From NCBI RefSeq assembly GCF_005795905.1, contig NZ_VAWE01000001.1, positions 6,251,001 through 6,315,000 of the forward strand: a stretch of DNA of 64,000 nt, read 5' to 3'. This DNA is from Streptomyces marianii (lineage in GTDB: Bacteria > Actinomycetota > Actinomycetes > Streptomycetales > Streptomycetaceae). A model generated the notes under the pieces. The model ran no database searches and had not been told where the DNA came from. It worked only from the letters and a program-made list of their open reading frames with translations. This document shows positions 1 to 7,712 of this stretch, in pieces. The position numbers were made by a program, and so were the translations under genes. The stretch's first letter is position 1. The number at the start of each line of letters is the position of its first letter.

Positions 1-304
1 AACTCGGCGGCCGCGTACGGCTCGCGGGCCCCTGACGCGTCGCGGCGGAGGCGCCGACCCGGGAAGGCCGGCGCCCGGGGCGCGCGATGCCGTGCCCGAG
101 GTCGCACCGCTCCGTCGCCCGCGGTCACGGCGGTCACGCGCTGGCCTGCGGTCGCGGGACGCCTTCGCGACGCCTGCGGCCACGCGGCGTCCGGGTGCGT
201 GGGAAGAGAACGGTCGGGGACGCTCCCGCGACGCCTGCGGTCATGCGGCGTCCGCAGGCGCGGGAAGAGCACGGGCACGGGAAACGCGCTGTCCCGCCGC
301 CGCG
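1..304. other. Left-edge stretch without a supported gene
   Basis: No frame here has a credible start, ribosome binding site and protein-like composition. The stretch lies downstream of the leftward heme oxygenase gene. It contains two imperfect copies of a 61-bp unit, starting near 166 and 227, both beginning CGCGACGCCTGCGG. The repeat opens several long meaningless frames across it. Confidence 0.6.
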
Positions 305-967
305 TCACGCCGCGCTGAGCGGGAACTCCCGGCCCAGCTCGCGGAACACCGCGCCGTTGAAGTCGAAGGCGCGCCTGCACTCGTCGATGATGCGCTGCTT
401 CTCGAGGTCGTCCGCGTTCACCGCGTCCAGCAGTTCCCGGTAACCCCGCTTGAACGCGGCCGGGTTGGAGATCTGCTCGAAGACGTAGAAGCGGACCCCG
501 TCACCCTTGCGGTCGAAGCCCCAGGTGCGCTCGGCCTTGTCGCGGATGACCTGGCCGCCGGAGAGGTCCCCGAGGTACCGGGTGTAGTGGTGGGCCACAT
601 AGCCCGCCGGCCACGTCCGGGCGCACTCCTCGACCCGGGCCGCGTACGCGGCCGTGGCGGGCAGCGGGCGCAGACCGGCACGCCAGTCCGGCCCGCGCAG
701 ATGCGCCAGGTCCCGCTGCAGCTCGGCCGCGCGGAACAGCTCCGGCCGGATGAACGGCCCCGCGACCGGGTCGGCATCGAGGGCCCCGGCCGAGTCCTCC
801 AGCGCCCGGTACACGAACCACAGTTGTTCCGTGTAGCGGGCGTACGCCTCGACCGCCAGCCGGCCGTCGAGCAGATCGCTCATGAAGGTCGACGTCTCCG
901 CCTCGGTGTGCTGTTCGTGCGACGCGACACGGATCTGGGTCGAGAAGGGCGTGTCCGGCGTGTCCAA
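305..967 (-). CDS. Heme oxygenase (biliverdin-producing)
   Basis: Heme oxygenases open the heme ring to biliverdin, CO and Fe2+, releasing iron in the cytoplasm. The 220-residue length is normal for the family. The N-terminal SHEQHTEAE carries the likely proximal heme histidine, and the distal-helix signature YLGDLSGGQ is intact near residues 131-139. The start is an unusual TTG at 967, supported by GGAGG about seven bases upstream, and no better in-frame start exists. A perfect iron-box-like inverted repeat lies about 50 bp upstream, so control by a DmdR/IdeR-type iron repressor is likely. The gene stands alone, divergent from nothing, with the map gene next on the same strand. Function is confident; use of host versus self heme cannot be told. 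Confidence 0.93.
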   Translation of the reverse strand: MDTPDTPFSTQIRVASHEQHTEAETSTFMSDLLDGRLAVEAYARYTEQLWFVYRALEDSAGALDADPVAGPFIRPELFRAAELQRDLAHLRGPDWRAGLRPLPATAAYAARVEECARTWPAGYVAHHYTRYLGDLSGGQVIRDKAERTWGFDRKGDGVRFYVFEQISNPAAFKRGYRELLDAVNADDLEKQRIIDECRRAFDFNGAVFRELGREFPLSAA

Positions 968-1015
968 GGCGGGCCTCCGGGGACCGATGGGGACGGGAAC
1001 CAGTGGGATCCTCTT

Positions 1016-1033
1016 ACTTAGGCTTACCTAAGT
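1016..1033. promoter_or_regulatory. Iron box (DmdR/IdeR-type operator) for heme oxygenase
   Basis: ACTTAGG-CTTA-CCTAAGT is a perfect inverted repeat with 7-bp arms and a 4-bp centre, about 50 bp before the heme oxygenase start. The core TTAGGCTTACCTAA fits the known actinobacterial iron-box core TTAGGCTNACCTAA. It predicts repression by the Fe2+-bound regulator and expression in iron starvation. Confidence 0.8.
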
Positions 1034-1082
1034 CAACTGGTTCCCGACGACCTGTCGGTAAAAACGCTACCCAGGATTCGCG

Positions 1083-1940
1083 TCAGGGCAACGTCAGGAT
1101 GTCGGCTCCGGTCTCCGTCACCACCAGCGTGTGCTCGAACTGCGCGGTCCGCTTGCGGTCCTTCGTCACCACGGTCCAGCCGTCGTCCCACATGTCGTAC
1201 TCGTGCGTCCCGAGCGTCAGCATCGGCTCGATGGTGAACGTCATGCCGGGCTGCATCACGGTCGTCGCGTGCGGGCTGTCGTAGTGCGGGATGATCAGGC
1301 CGGAGTGGAACGAGGAGTTGATGCCGTGGCCGGTGAAGTCGCGTACGACGCCGTAGCCGAACCGCTTCGCGTACGACTCGATGACCCGCCCGATGACGTT
1401 GATCTGGCGGCCGGGCCGGACCGCCTTGATCGCGCGGTTGAGTGACTCCCGCGTCCGCTCGACCAGCAGCGCGGACTGCTCGTCCACGTCGCCGCAGAGA
1501 TAGGTGGCGTTGTTGTCGCCGTGCACACCGCCGATGTACGCGGTGACGTCCAGGTTCACGATGTCGCCGTCCCGCAGCACCGTGGAGTCGGGGATGCCGT
1601 GGCAGATGACCTCGTTGAGCGAGGAGCACAGCGACTTGGGGAAGCCCCGGTAGCCGAGCGTCGACGGGTACGCCCCGTGGTCGCACATGAACTCGTGCGC
1701 GACCCGGTCGAGTTCGTCCGTGGTCACCCCGGGGGCGATGAGCTTCGCGGCCTCCTCCATCGCCTGGGCGGCGATTCGGCCCGCGACGCGCATCCTCTCG
1801 ATCGTCTCGGTGTCCTGGATCTCCGGCCCGGTGTACGGCTTGGGCGCGGGCCTCCCGACGTACTCGGGGCGCCGGATGTTTCCGGGTACGGAACGGGTGG
1901 GAGAGAGCTTCCCTGGTACGAGCAGCGACTGGCCAGACAT
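1083..1940 (-). CDS. map: Type I methionine aminopeptidase
   Basis: Removes the initiator methionine from nascent proteins in the cytoplasm. The 285-residue chain has a short N-terminal extension (residues 1-40) with PxP motifs, as in actinobacterial MetAP1c proteins, followed by the pita-bread peptidase fold. The metal ligands are visible: Asp in VNLDVTAY, Asp in [10 protein letters not shown], His in FTGHGI, Glu in TIEPML and Glu in QFEHTLV. Streptomyces usually carries more than one map gene, so this may be one of several. The ATG at 1940 is the only plausible start. The gene is monocistronic, about 140 bp downstream of the heme oxygenase promoter region. Confidence 0.95.
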   Translation of the reverse strand: MSGQSLLVPGKLSPTRSVPGNIRRPEYVGRPAPKPYTGPEIQDTETIERMRVAGRIAAQAMEEAAKLIAPGVTTDELDRVAHEFMCDHGAYPSTLGYRGFPKSLCSSLNEVICHGIPDSTVLRDGDIVNLDVTAYIGGVHGDNNATYLCGDVDEQSALLVERTRESLNRAIKAVRPGRQINVIGRVIESYAKRFGYGVVRDFTGHGINSSFHSGLIIPHYDSPHATTVMQPGMTFTIEPMLTLGTHEYDMWDDGWTVVTKDRKRTAQFEHTLVVTETGADILTLP

Positions 1941-2049
1941 GCAGCGAGTCTAACCGGGGGTTCCCGGCGCTCCGGGCGCCGGGAACGGCGTCGTTCTCGG
2001 GCGAAGGGGAAGACGTCGGGGCAGCATGGGTCAGAGGAAGGAGCCGACG

Positions 2050-2280
2050 ATGGCCCTGTTCAAGAAGCGCACGGTGGGCAAGCCGGGCGAGTGGTACTAC
2101 TGCCTGGAGCACAAGAAGGTCGAGGAGGGGCCCGAGTGCCCGGCGAAGGACCGCTTCGGTCCGTACGCCACGCGCGAGGAGGCCACGCACGCGATGGAGC
2201 TGGCGCGGGAGCGGAATCTGGAGTGGGAGAACGACCCGCGGTGGCACGACGCGCCGCGTGGGGGCGACACCGCCGACTGA
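2050..2280 (+). CDS. Small SPOR-like conserved protein
   Basis: A 76-residue acidic cytoplasmic protein beginning MALFKKRTVGKPGEWYYC. I recognise it as a small protein conserved in Streptomyces and often labelled SPOR-domain-like. The start at 2050 is chosen because AGGAAGGAG lies six bases upstream; an earlier in-frame ATG at 2026 has no such site. Cys residues near positions 14 and 26 flank a charged segment, and the tail DPRWHDAPRGGDTAD looks disordered. It has no signal peptide or membrane segment. Its role is unknown; a peptidoglycan link would only follow if the SPOR resemblance is real. Confidence 0.7.
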   Translation: MALFKKRTVGKPGEWYYCLEHKKVEEGPECPAKDRFGPYATREEATHAMELARERNLEWENDPRWHDAPRGGDTAD

Positions 2281-2400
2281 GCGCGGGGCGGACCTGGAGG
2301 GCGGACCGGCGCCCGGCCGTGCGCCGCAGGAGCCGTACCCGTCCGACCGGCTCCGGCGCCGGCTGCGGCTGCGGCTGCGGCTGCGGGACCGTCTGCCGTC

Positions 2401-2779
2401 TGCCGCACTTGGGCGGTGGGGAGTGCCGGACCGTCTGCCGTCTGCCGTCCCCGGGCGGTGGCTGCCGGGTGTCCCTGCCGCACTCGGGTTGCGGTTGCCG
2501 GACCTTGTGGTGTCTGCCGCACTTGGGCGGTGGGGAGTGCCGGACCGTCTGCCGTCTGCCGTCCCCGGGCGGTGGCTGCCGGGTGTCCCTGCCGCACTCG
2601 GGTTGCGGTTGCCGGACCTTGTGGTGTCTGCCGCACTTGGGCGGTGGGGAGTGCCGGACCGTCTGCCGTCTGCCGTCCCCGGGCGGTGGCTGCCGGGTGT
2701 CCCTGCCGCACTCGGGTTGCGGTTGCCGGACCTTGTGGCGTCTGCCGCACTCGGGCGGTGGGGAGTGCCGCATCGTCCG
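2401..2779. repeat. 114-bp tandem repeat, three copies plus a partial
   Basis: Copies begin at 2401, 2515 and 2629, each opening TGCCGCACTTGGGCGGTGGG, with a partial fourth from 2743 (ACTC replaces ACTT). The full copies are essentially identical. 114 is a multiple of three, so all six frames stay open and give repetitive spurious ORFs. A (GGCTGC)n run at about 2350-2378 precedes the block. No gene is supported between 2281 and 2922. Confidence 0.95.
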
Positions 2780-2922
2780 CCGCACCGGCCGCAGCTGGCG
2801 GATGGGGCCTGCCGCACTCGCGCCGTGCGGGCCGGGGCGCCTGCCGCAGGGCGCCGTCCCACCGGACCGCTGCCGGGACAGTCCTTGGGCGGCTCCGCAC
2901 CGCGACGCGGCTCTCCCTCCCG

Positions 2923-4215
2923 TCAGGCAGCCGTTCCCGCCGCCGTCCCCTCCTTCTGGGCACGGCGGCGCAGGGCGTCCTCGTCCGTCGCCGCGTCATA
3001 CGTGACGAGCTTCGGCAGCGCCGCCGTCAGCAGGCCCACCGAGGCCACGCAGAGCAGCCCGCCGCTCCAGAACGCCGCCCGGGTGCCGGTCCACCCCGCC
3101 ACCGCACCCGCGCGCACCTGGCCCAGCTGCGGCCCCACGCTGTAGGAGAGCACCTCGATGCCCGCGAGGCGGCCGCGCAATGACTCCGGGATCGTCTGGT
3201 TCCAGATGGTGGAGCGGCCCAGTCCGCTGAGCATGTCGCCGGCGCCCGCGAAGGCGAGGCAGAGCAGCACCAGCCAGATGTTCGCGAACCAGCCGGCCGC
3301 GGCGATCGCGAGCCCCCATCCGGCGGCGCCGAACACCACGAACAGGCCGTGCCGGCGCACCCGGGAGGTCCAGCCGCTGGTCAGGCTGAGCAGCAGTGAG
3401 CCGACCGACCCCGCCGCGTACATCAGCCCCAGCGACCATTCCGCGTCGAGCTCGTCGGCGAGGAACGGGAAGATCGTGTTGGGGAAGGCGAAGAACATCG
3501 CGGCCAGGTCCACCGCGTAGGTGCCCAGCAGTACCGGCCGGCTCCACGCGTACCGGGCGCCCTCCGCGATGCCCCGCAGGGACGGCCTCTCCGCGTCGTG
3601 CGCGGGCGGGGCGGGGGAGAGCCGGCTGCACAGCGCCACGGAGACCAGGAACCCGGCGGCCGTCGTGGTGTACGCCGTCGCGTGTCCCGCGTACGCCACG
3701 ACCAGCCCGGCCAGCGCCGGCCCGGCGATGGCGCCGAGCTGCCAGCGCAGCGCGTTGAGCGCGGCCGCGGCGGTCTGCTGGTCGTGCGGCACGATCCGGG
3801 CCATCAGGGAGTCCAGTGCGGGGCGCTGCAGACCGGCGAGAGCGGAGACACCCGCCGCGACGACATAGAGCGGCCACAGTGCGGGCGTCGGCAGCAACGC
3901 GTTGACCAGCAGGATCGTGGCCATCACGGCCATGCCGCCCTCGGTGAGGACCAGTACCCCGCGCCGGTCCACCGCATCGGCGAGCGCGCCCCCGTACAGC
4001 CCGAACACCACCAGCGGCACGAGTTCCACGGCGCCCATGATCCCGACCGCGAGCGGCGAGCCCGTCAGGTCCTTGATCTGCAGCGGCAGCGCCACCATCG
4101 CCATGAAGCTGCTGAGGAACGTGATGAGCCCCTGCACCCACAGCAGACGGAAGTCCCGTGAGGAGCGCCAGGGGGAGAGGTCGGGGAGAAGCGTGCCGCC
4201 GAGTCGTGAAGCCAC
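2923..4215 (-). CDS. MFS exporter, EntS/MFS_3-like
   Basis: A 430-residue, roughly 12-TM major facilitator protein of the plasma membrane. The loop between helices 2 and 3 reads GGALADAVDRRGVL, matching the MFS motif A pattern. The order of segments resembles the EntS/MFS_3 group, which includes siderophore and macrolide exporters; the substrate cannot be read from sequence. The start is GTG at 4215. The gene lies 45 bp downstream of the unknown gene 4261-4869 on the same strand, so the two are probably one operon. The C-terminus is a charged cytoplasmic tail. Its 3' end abuts the 114-bp repeat block. Confidence 0.85.
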   Translation of the reverse strand: MASRLGGTLLPDLSPWRSSRDFRLLWVQGLITFLSSFMAMVALPLQIKDLTGSPLAVGIMGAVELVPLVVFGLYGGALADAVDRRGVLVLTEGGMAVMATILLVNALLPTPALWPLYVVAAGVSALAGLQRPALDSLMARIVPHDQQTAAAALNALRWQLGAIAGPALAGLVVAYAGHATAYTTTAAGFLVSVALCSRLSPAPPAHDAERPSLRGIAEGARYAWSRPVLLGTYAVDLAAMFFAFPNTIFPFLADELDAEWSLGLMYAAGSVGSLLLSLTSGWTSRVRRHGLFVVFGAAGWGLAIAAAGWFANIWLVLLCLAFAGAGDMLSGLGRSTIWNQTIPESLRGRLAGIEVLSYSVGPQLGQVRAGAVAGWTGTRAAFWSGGLLCVASVGLLTAALPKLVTYDAATDEDALRRRAQKEGTAAGTAA

Positions 4216-4260
4216 GACCGGCCATGTTCGGCGGGGCGGCGCGGGCGCGGCAACCGAATT

Positions 4261-4869
4261 TCACCACCGAGCCGGCGGGGGCGCCGTGAGGTGGTCGGCC
4301 AGCCGGGCGAGGCGGTCGCGCAAGGGCCTGCGGCCGCGCGGGCCCGGCGACGGCAGGACGTTCTCGCCGGCCGCCGCGCTCATGAGGTGCTGCACCGTGT
4401 CCAGGTCGACCTCCGCCGTTCCCGGGACCGTCAGCGCCTCGTGCGCCAGCCCGGCGACCTCCGGGTCGCCGGCGTCCAGCGAGAGCACCGTCGCCCCGGA
4501 GCGCCGGGCGTCGTGGACACGCTCCAGCAGCCCTTCGTCCGGCCGTTGCGGCGCCACCACCAGCAGTGTCTCCCCGCGCCCGGCCGCCGCCACCCGGCCC
4601 AGGCCGACGGCGAGGTGCGCCGGGTCCCCCGGCCGCACCCGGTGGCGTACGAGGGTGGGCGCCAGCTCGGGCTGCCCCGACCAGGCCGCCTCGTCCACGA
4701 GATGCGCGGCGAGGTGCCACGGCTCGTACTCGGCCGTTCCCACCAGCAGCAGTCCGCCGCCCTGGGGGACGACCGAGGAGCGCAGGGTGCCCGCGAACCT
4801 GCGGGCCGCCGCGGGCCACTCGGTCCCGGCGAGGACTTCCCTCAAGAGCGCGACGCGTACGGCATCCAT
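4261..4869 (-). CDS. Conserved hypothetical protein, possible SIS-like fold
   Basis: About 202 residues with no signal peptide or membrane segment. Two alternating beta-alpha stretches, one around GGLLLVGTAEYEPWHLAAHL and one around ETLLVVAPQRPDEGLLER, read like the nucleotide or sugar binding halves of a SIS-type Rossmann fold. That is only a resemblance. The start at 4869 (MDAVRVALLREVLAG) is preferred over the ATG at 4926, which would add a Gly-rich unstructured lead. It is probably co-transcribed with the downstream MFS exporter. No function is assigned. Confidence 0.65.
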   Translation of the reverse strand: MDAVRVALLREVLAGTEWPAAARRFAGTLRSSVVPQGGGLLLVGTAEYEPWHLAAHLVDEAAWSGQPELAPTLVRHRVRPGDPAHLAVGLGRVAAAGRGETLLVVAPQRPDEGLLERVHDARRSGATVLSLDAGDPEVAGLAHEALTVPGTAEVDLDTVQHLMSAAAGENVLPSPGPRGRRPLRDRLARLADHLTAPPPARW

Positions 4870-4971
4870 GGGCGGGCATCCTGCCCCACCGGCGTGCCCG
4901 CCGCCCCCGGTTCCGCTGCGGTCCATCCGTACGGGACGGGCCGCCCTGCTACCTGCGAGTAAGGTCGGATC

Positions 4972-5682
4972 ATGACTTCACAAGACAACGCCAGCGCACC
5001 GAAGCCCGCCGCCAGGGACCCGTGGGACCTCCCCGACGTCTCGGGTCTCGTCGTCGGCGTCCTCGGCGGCACGGGGGACCAGGGCCGCGGCCTCGCCTAC
5101 CGGCTCGCCCGCGCGGGGCAGAAGGTGATCATCGGTTCCCGGGTAGCCGAGCGTGCCGGGACCGCGGCCCGGGAGCTGGGCCTCGGCATCGAGGGCGCGG
5201 AGAACGCCGAGTGCGCCCGGCGGAGCGATGTGGTGATCGTGGCCGTGCCGTGGGACGGGCACGCCAAGACCCTGGAGGCGCTGCGCTCCGAGCTCGCCGG
5301 GAAGCTGGTCGTCGACTGCGTGAACCCGCTCGGCTTCGACAAGAAGGGCGCTTACGCGCTCAAGCCGGCCGAGGGCAGCGCCGCCGAGCAGGCCGCGGCC
5401 CTGCTGCCGGAGTCCCGGGTGACCGCCGCGTTCCACCACCTCTCCGCGGTGCTGCTCCAGGACGAGTCGATCGAGGAGATCGACACGGACGTGATGGTGC
5501 TGGGCGAGGACCGCGCCGACACGGACCTGGTGCAGGCCCTCGCGGGCCGTATCCCCGGTATGCGCGGGGTCTTCTCCGGCCGGCTGCGCAACGCCCACCA
5601 GGTCGAGTCGCTGGTCGCCAACCTGATCTCCGTGAACCGGCGCTACAAGGCGCACGCGGGTCTGCGCGTGACCGACGTCTGA
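4972..5682 (+). CDS. npdG: F420:NADPH oxidoreductase
   Basis: Transfers hydride between NADPH and the deazaflavin coenzyme F420 in the cytoplasm, supplying F420H2 to F420-dependent enzymes. The 236-residue chain has the NADP-binding Rossmann motif VGVLGGTGDQGRGLAYRLA near residues 28-46 and the conserved segments VIIGSR, VIVAVPW and VDCVNPLGF. The C-terminal AFHHLSAVLL and RNAHQVESL segments are also typical of the family. It starts at ATG 4972. It is divergent from the hypothetical gene at 4261-4869, with about 100 bp between the starts. Presence of this gene supports an F420-using actinobacterium. Confidence 0.92.
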   Translation: MTSQDNASAPKPAARDPWDLPDVSGLVVGVLGGTGDQGRGLAYRLARAGQKVIIGSRVAERAGTAARELGLGIEGAENAECARRSDVVIVAVPWDGHAKTLEALRSELAGKLVVDCVNPLGFDKKGAYALKPAEGSAAEQAAALLPESRVTAAFHHLSAVLLQDESIEEIDTDVMVLGEDRADTDLVQALAGRIPGMRGVFSGRLRNAHQVESLVANLISVNRRYKAHAGLRVTDV

Positions 5683-5782
5683 GAAGCGGTACCGGCCCGG
5701 ACGTGGTGCCGCGTCGCCGGCGCCGTGGGGGCATGGGGGACACTGGTCCGGAACACCCGTGACCGGACAGGAGCCGACCCCC

Positions 5783-5962
5783 ATGCCCCGCCTCGCCCTC
5801 TTCGCCCTCATCATCTGCGTTCTCGCCGTCGCCGCGGCGGTCGTCTCGTTCGTCGAGGGCAGCTGGCTGGGGATCGTGTGGGTGCTACTGGCCGGTGTGT
5901 CGTCGAACATGGCGATCTACTACATCCGCCGCGGCAAGGAGCGGACGACGCCGACCTCCTGA
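5783..5962 (+). CDS. Small two-TM membrane protein
   Basis: A 59-residue protein, MPRLALFALIICVLAVAAAV at its N-terminus, with two hydrophobic segments (about residues 4-22 and 30-46) and a basic tail YYIRRGKERTT. This predicts an integral membrane miniprotein. The start at 5783 is chosen because CAGGAG lies ten bases upstream; an in-frame GTG at 5759 would prepend a charged lead. It lies 100 bp downstream of npdG on the same strand and may be read from the npdG promoter. Function unknown. Confidence 0.65.
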   Translation: MPRLALFALIICVLAVAAAVVSFVEGSWLGIVWVLLAGVSSNMAIYYIRRGKERTTPTS

Positions 5963-6271
5963 CCCGCACGCGGCCGGCGTACGGCATCCCGCGGCGGACC
6001 GTGTGCCTGCCTGCCGCCGCGGGCGACGGCGAGCCGCTGCCGGCCGGTCGCGACGGGGCAGACCGTGCGCCCGCCGCACTGGGACGTGCTGCCGAGAGTC
6101 CCTCCTGGCCCGCGACGCCTGGCACGCACTCCCCCGTGGCCTTCGGGCACGGCAGGTGCCTCCACGCCTCGTTGTCGGAGTCATCCGGGTACGTCCAGTA
6201 CGAGGACGATCCTCGCGCCTTGCGATCGCACGTACCAGACGCCGCGCGCCGGTCCCCCGGGGATTGCGGGA
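5963..6271. other. Intergenic stretch left of the insertion sequences
   Basis: No supported gene. Open frames exist but lack a ribosome binding site and protein-like composition. Before the insertions this DNA lay directly 3' of the leftward protease gene whose stop codon is now at 8805-8807. Confidence 0.55.
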
Positions 6272-6289
6272 CTAGTACTACAGGGCTAG

Positions 6290-6352
6290 ATCTTGATCAT
6301 GGGGTGATGGGAGGCTCTGCCTGTGGCCACGACACAGCCCCATGATCAAGAT
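6290..6352 (+). promoter_or_regulatory. Inverted repeat enclosing the IS701 transposase start
   Basis: ATCTTGATCATGGGG at 6290-6304 is the exact reverse complement of 6338-6352, a 15-bp perfect stem. The 33-nt loop holds the Shine-Dalgarno GGGAGG (6309-6314) and the GTG start (6323). RNA reading in from outside the element would fold this way and could hide the start. A promoter inside the left arm would escape it. Confidence 0.7.
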
Positions 6353-7698
6353 TCTTCGTCGGACGCAGTGAGCCCTGCCGATTTAGCCGTCTGGGACCGC
6401 GAGTTCGCCGCGCTGGGTGAGCGGATAACCCCCCTGTTCTACCGCCCGGAATCCCAAGGGCACGCCCTTCAGTACTTACGTGGGCTCCTCTCCCCGTTGC
6501 AGCGCAAGAACGGCTGGACCATGGCTGAGTTCGCCGGCGAGAAGGAGCCCAAAGCACTCCAGCGGTTCTTGAACCTCACCCCGTGGAGCGCGGCTCTGAT
6601 GCGGGACCTGGTCTGCGACTACGCCATGGAACGCTTCGCGGATCCCCGGGGCGTGCTGATCGCCGACCCCACCGGCTTCGCGAAGAAGGGCACCAAATCC
6701 GCCGGGGTCCAGCGGCAGTATTCCGGCACCCTCGGACGTGTCGACAATTGCCAGATCGGGTCGTTCCTGGCCTACGCCAACCGTCGTGGCGACCGTGTAC
6801 TGATCGACCGGGAGCTCTACCTGCCCAAGGATTCCTGGGCCGTCGACTTCGAACGCCGCCGGGAGGCGGGGATCCCGGACGAGGTGGTCTTCCGCACCCG
6901 TCCGCAGCAGGTCCAGGCCATGATCGAGCGCGCCGTGGCGGCCGGGGTGCCGTTTTCGTGGTTCGTTGCGGACGAGGAGTTCGGCCAGAACAGGATTCTG
7001 CGCAGGTATCTGGAAGCAGAGGACATTGCCTACTGCATGGCCGTTCCGAAATCTACCGACGTGAACACCGCGGGCATCTCCACCAACCCCGACACTCCGA
7101 CCCGGTTGGACAACCTGGCATCACACCTGCGGCCGGGGGACTTCTCCCGGCGTGCCTGCGGGATCGGAGCCAAAGGGTTCCGCACCTACGACTGGGCGGT
7201 AATCGCCGGGCGGGACGGGCGCCAGTACGTAGTACGCCGCTCCATCGCGGATGGGGAGCTCGCCTACTTCCACTGCTACAACCCGCGCGGGGAATCACTG
7301 TCGGAACTGGTGGCGGTCATAGGACTGCGCTGGCCGGTCGAGGAGTGTTTCGAGGCGGCCAAGCAGCAGGCCGGGCTGGACAACTACCAGGTACGCAAAT
7401 ACGACGCCTGGTATCGCCATATCACCCTGTCCATGCTGGCGTTGGCGTTCCTGGCCGCGATGGCCCGAACCCCGCAAAAGGGGGCTCTTCGAACCTGGGC
7501 GGCGGGCGCGGGCCGCGAACGCGGCGGCTCGCGGCCCTGACCGTCGCCGAGGTCCGGCGCCTGTTCAACCTGATCGGCCTGACTCGCATCGCCATTGACC
7601 AGGGACTTCGCTGGTCGATCTGGCGGCGCGCGCATCAAGCGGAGGCGCGACGGCACCATTTCAGAAGGCGGCTACAGCTTCAGATGATCAAGATCTAG
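6323..7698 (+). CDS. IS701-family transposase, expressed across a -1 frameshift
   Basis: A DDE transposase that moves the element. The first frame runs from GTG 6323 to a TGA at 7538-7540. It contains LIADPTGFAKKG (first Asp), WFVADEEFGQN (second Asp) and WPVEECFEAAKQQAGLDNYQ (Glu). The normal C-terminus, LTVAEVRRLFNL...WSIWRRAHQAEAR, lies in the -1 frame and ends at 7698. A slippery heptamer A-AAG-GGG at 7477-7483 is exactly in phase to join them. Either shifting is programmed or this copy carries a -1 mutation. Two TTA codons (6383-6385 and 6476-6478) would make translation depend on the bldA leucyl tRNA. Confidence 0.85.
7477..7537 (+). promoter_or_regulatory. Candidate -1 frameshift signal in the IS701 transposase
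   Basis: The heptamer A-AAG-GGG (7477-7483) is in the phase needed for tandem -1 slippage. An 8-bp all-GC stem follows, GGGCCGCG 7510-7517 with CGCGGCCC 7530-7537, and the frame-0 TGA comes immediately after it. The 26-nt gap from heptamer to stem is longer than usual, which weakens the case. Confidence 0.5.
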
Positions 7699-7712
7699 CC
7701 CTGTAGTACTAG

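Larger units (their letters stand above)
6276..7708 (+). mobile_element. IS701-family insertion sequence
   Basis: A 1,433-bp element with perfect 25-bp terminal inverted repeats. The left end begins TACTACAGGGCTAGATCTTG at 6276; its complement ends at 7708. CTAG occurs on both sides (6272-6275 and 7709-7712), fitting the 4-bp target duplication known for this family. It carries one transposase gene that needs a -1 frameshift. The transposase stop codon lies inside the right terminal repeat. Confidence 0.93.

Noticed and set aside
2097..2999. Frames of 240-300 codons with 38-residue repeats
   Set aside because: They result only from the 114-bp tandem repeat having a length divisible by three. 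No ribosome site, and all frames are open.
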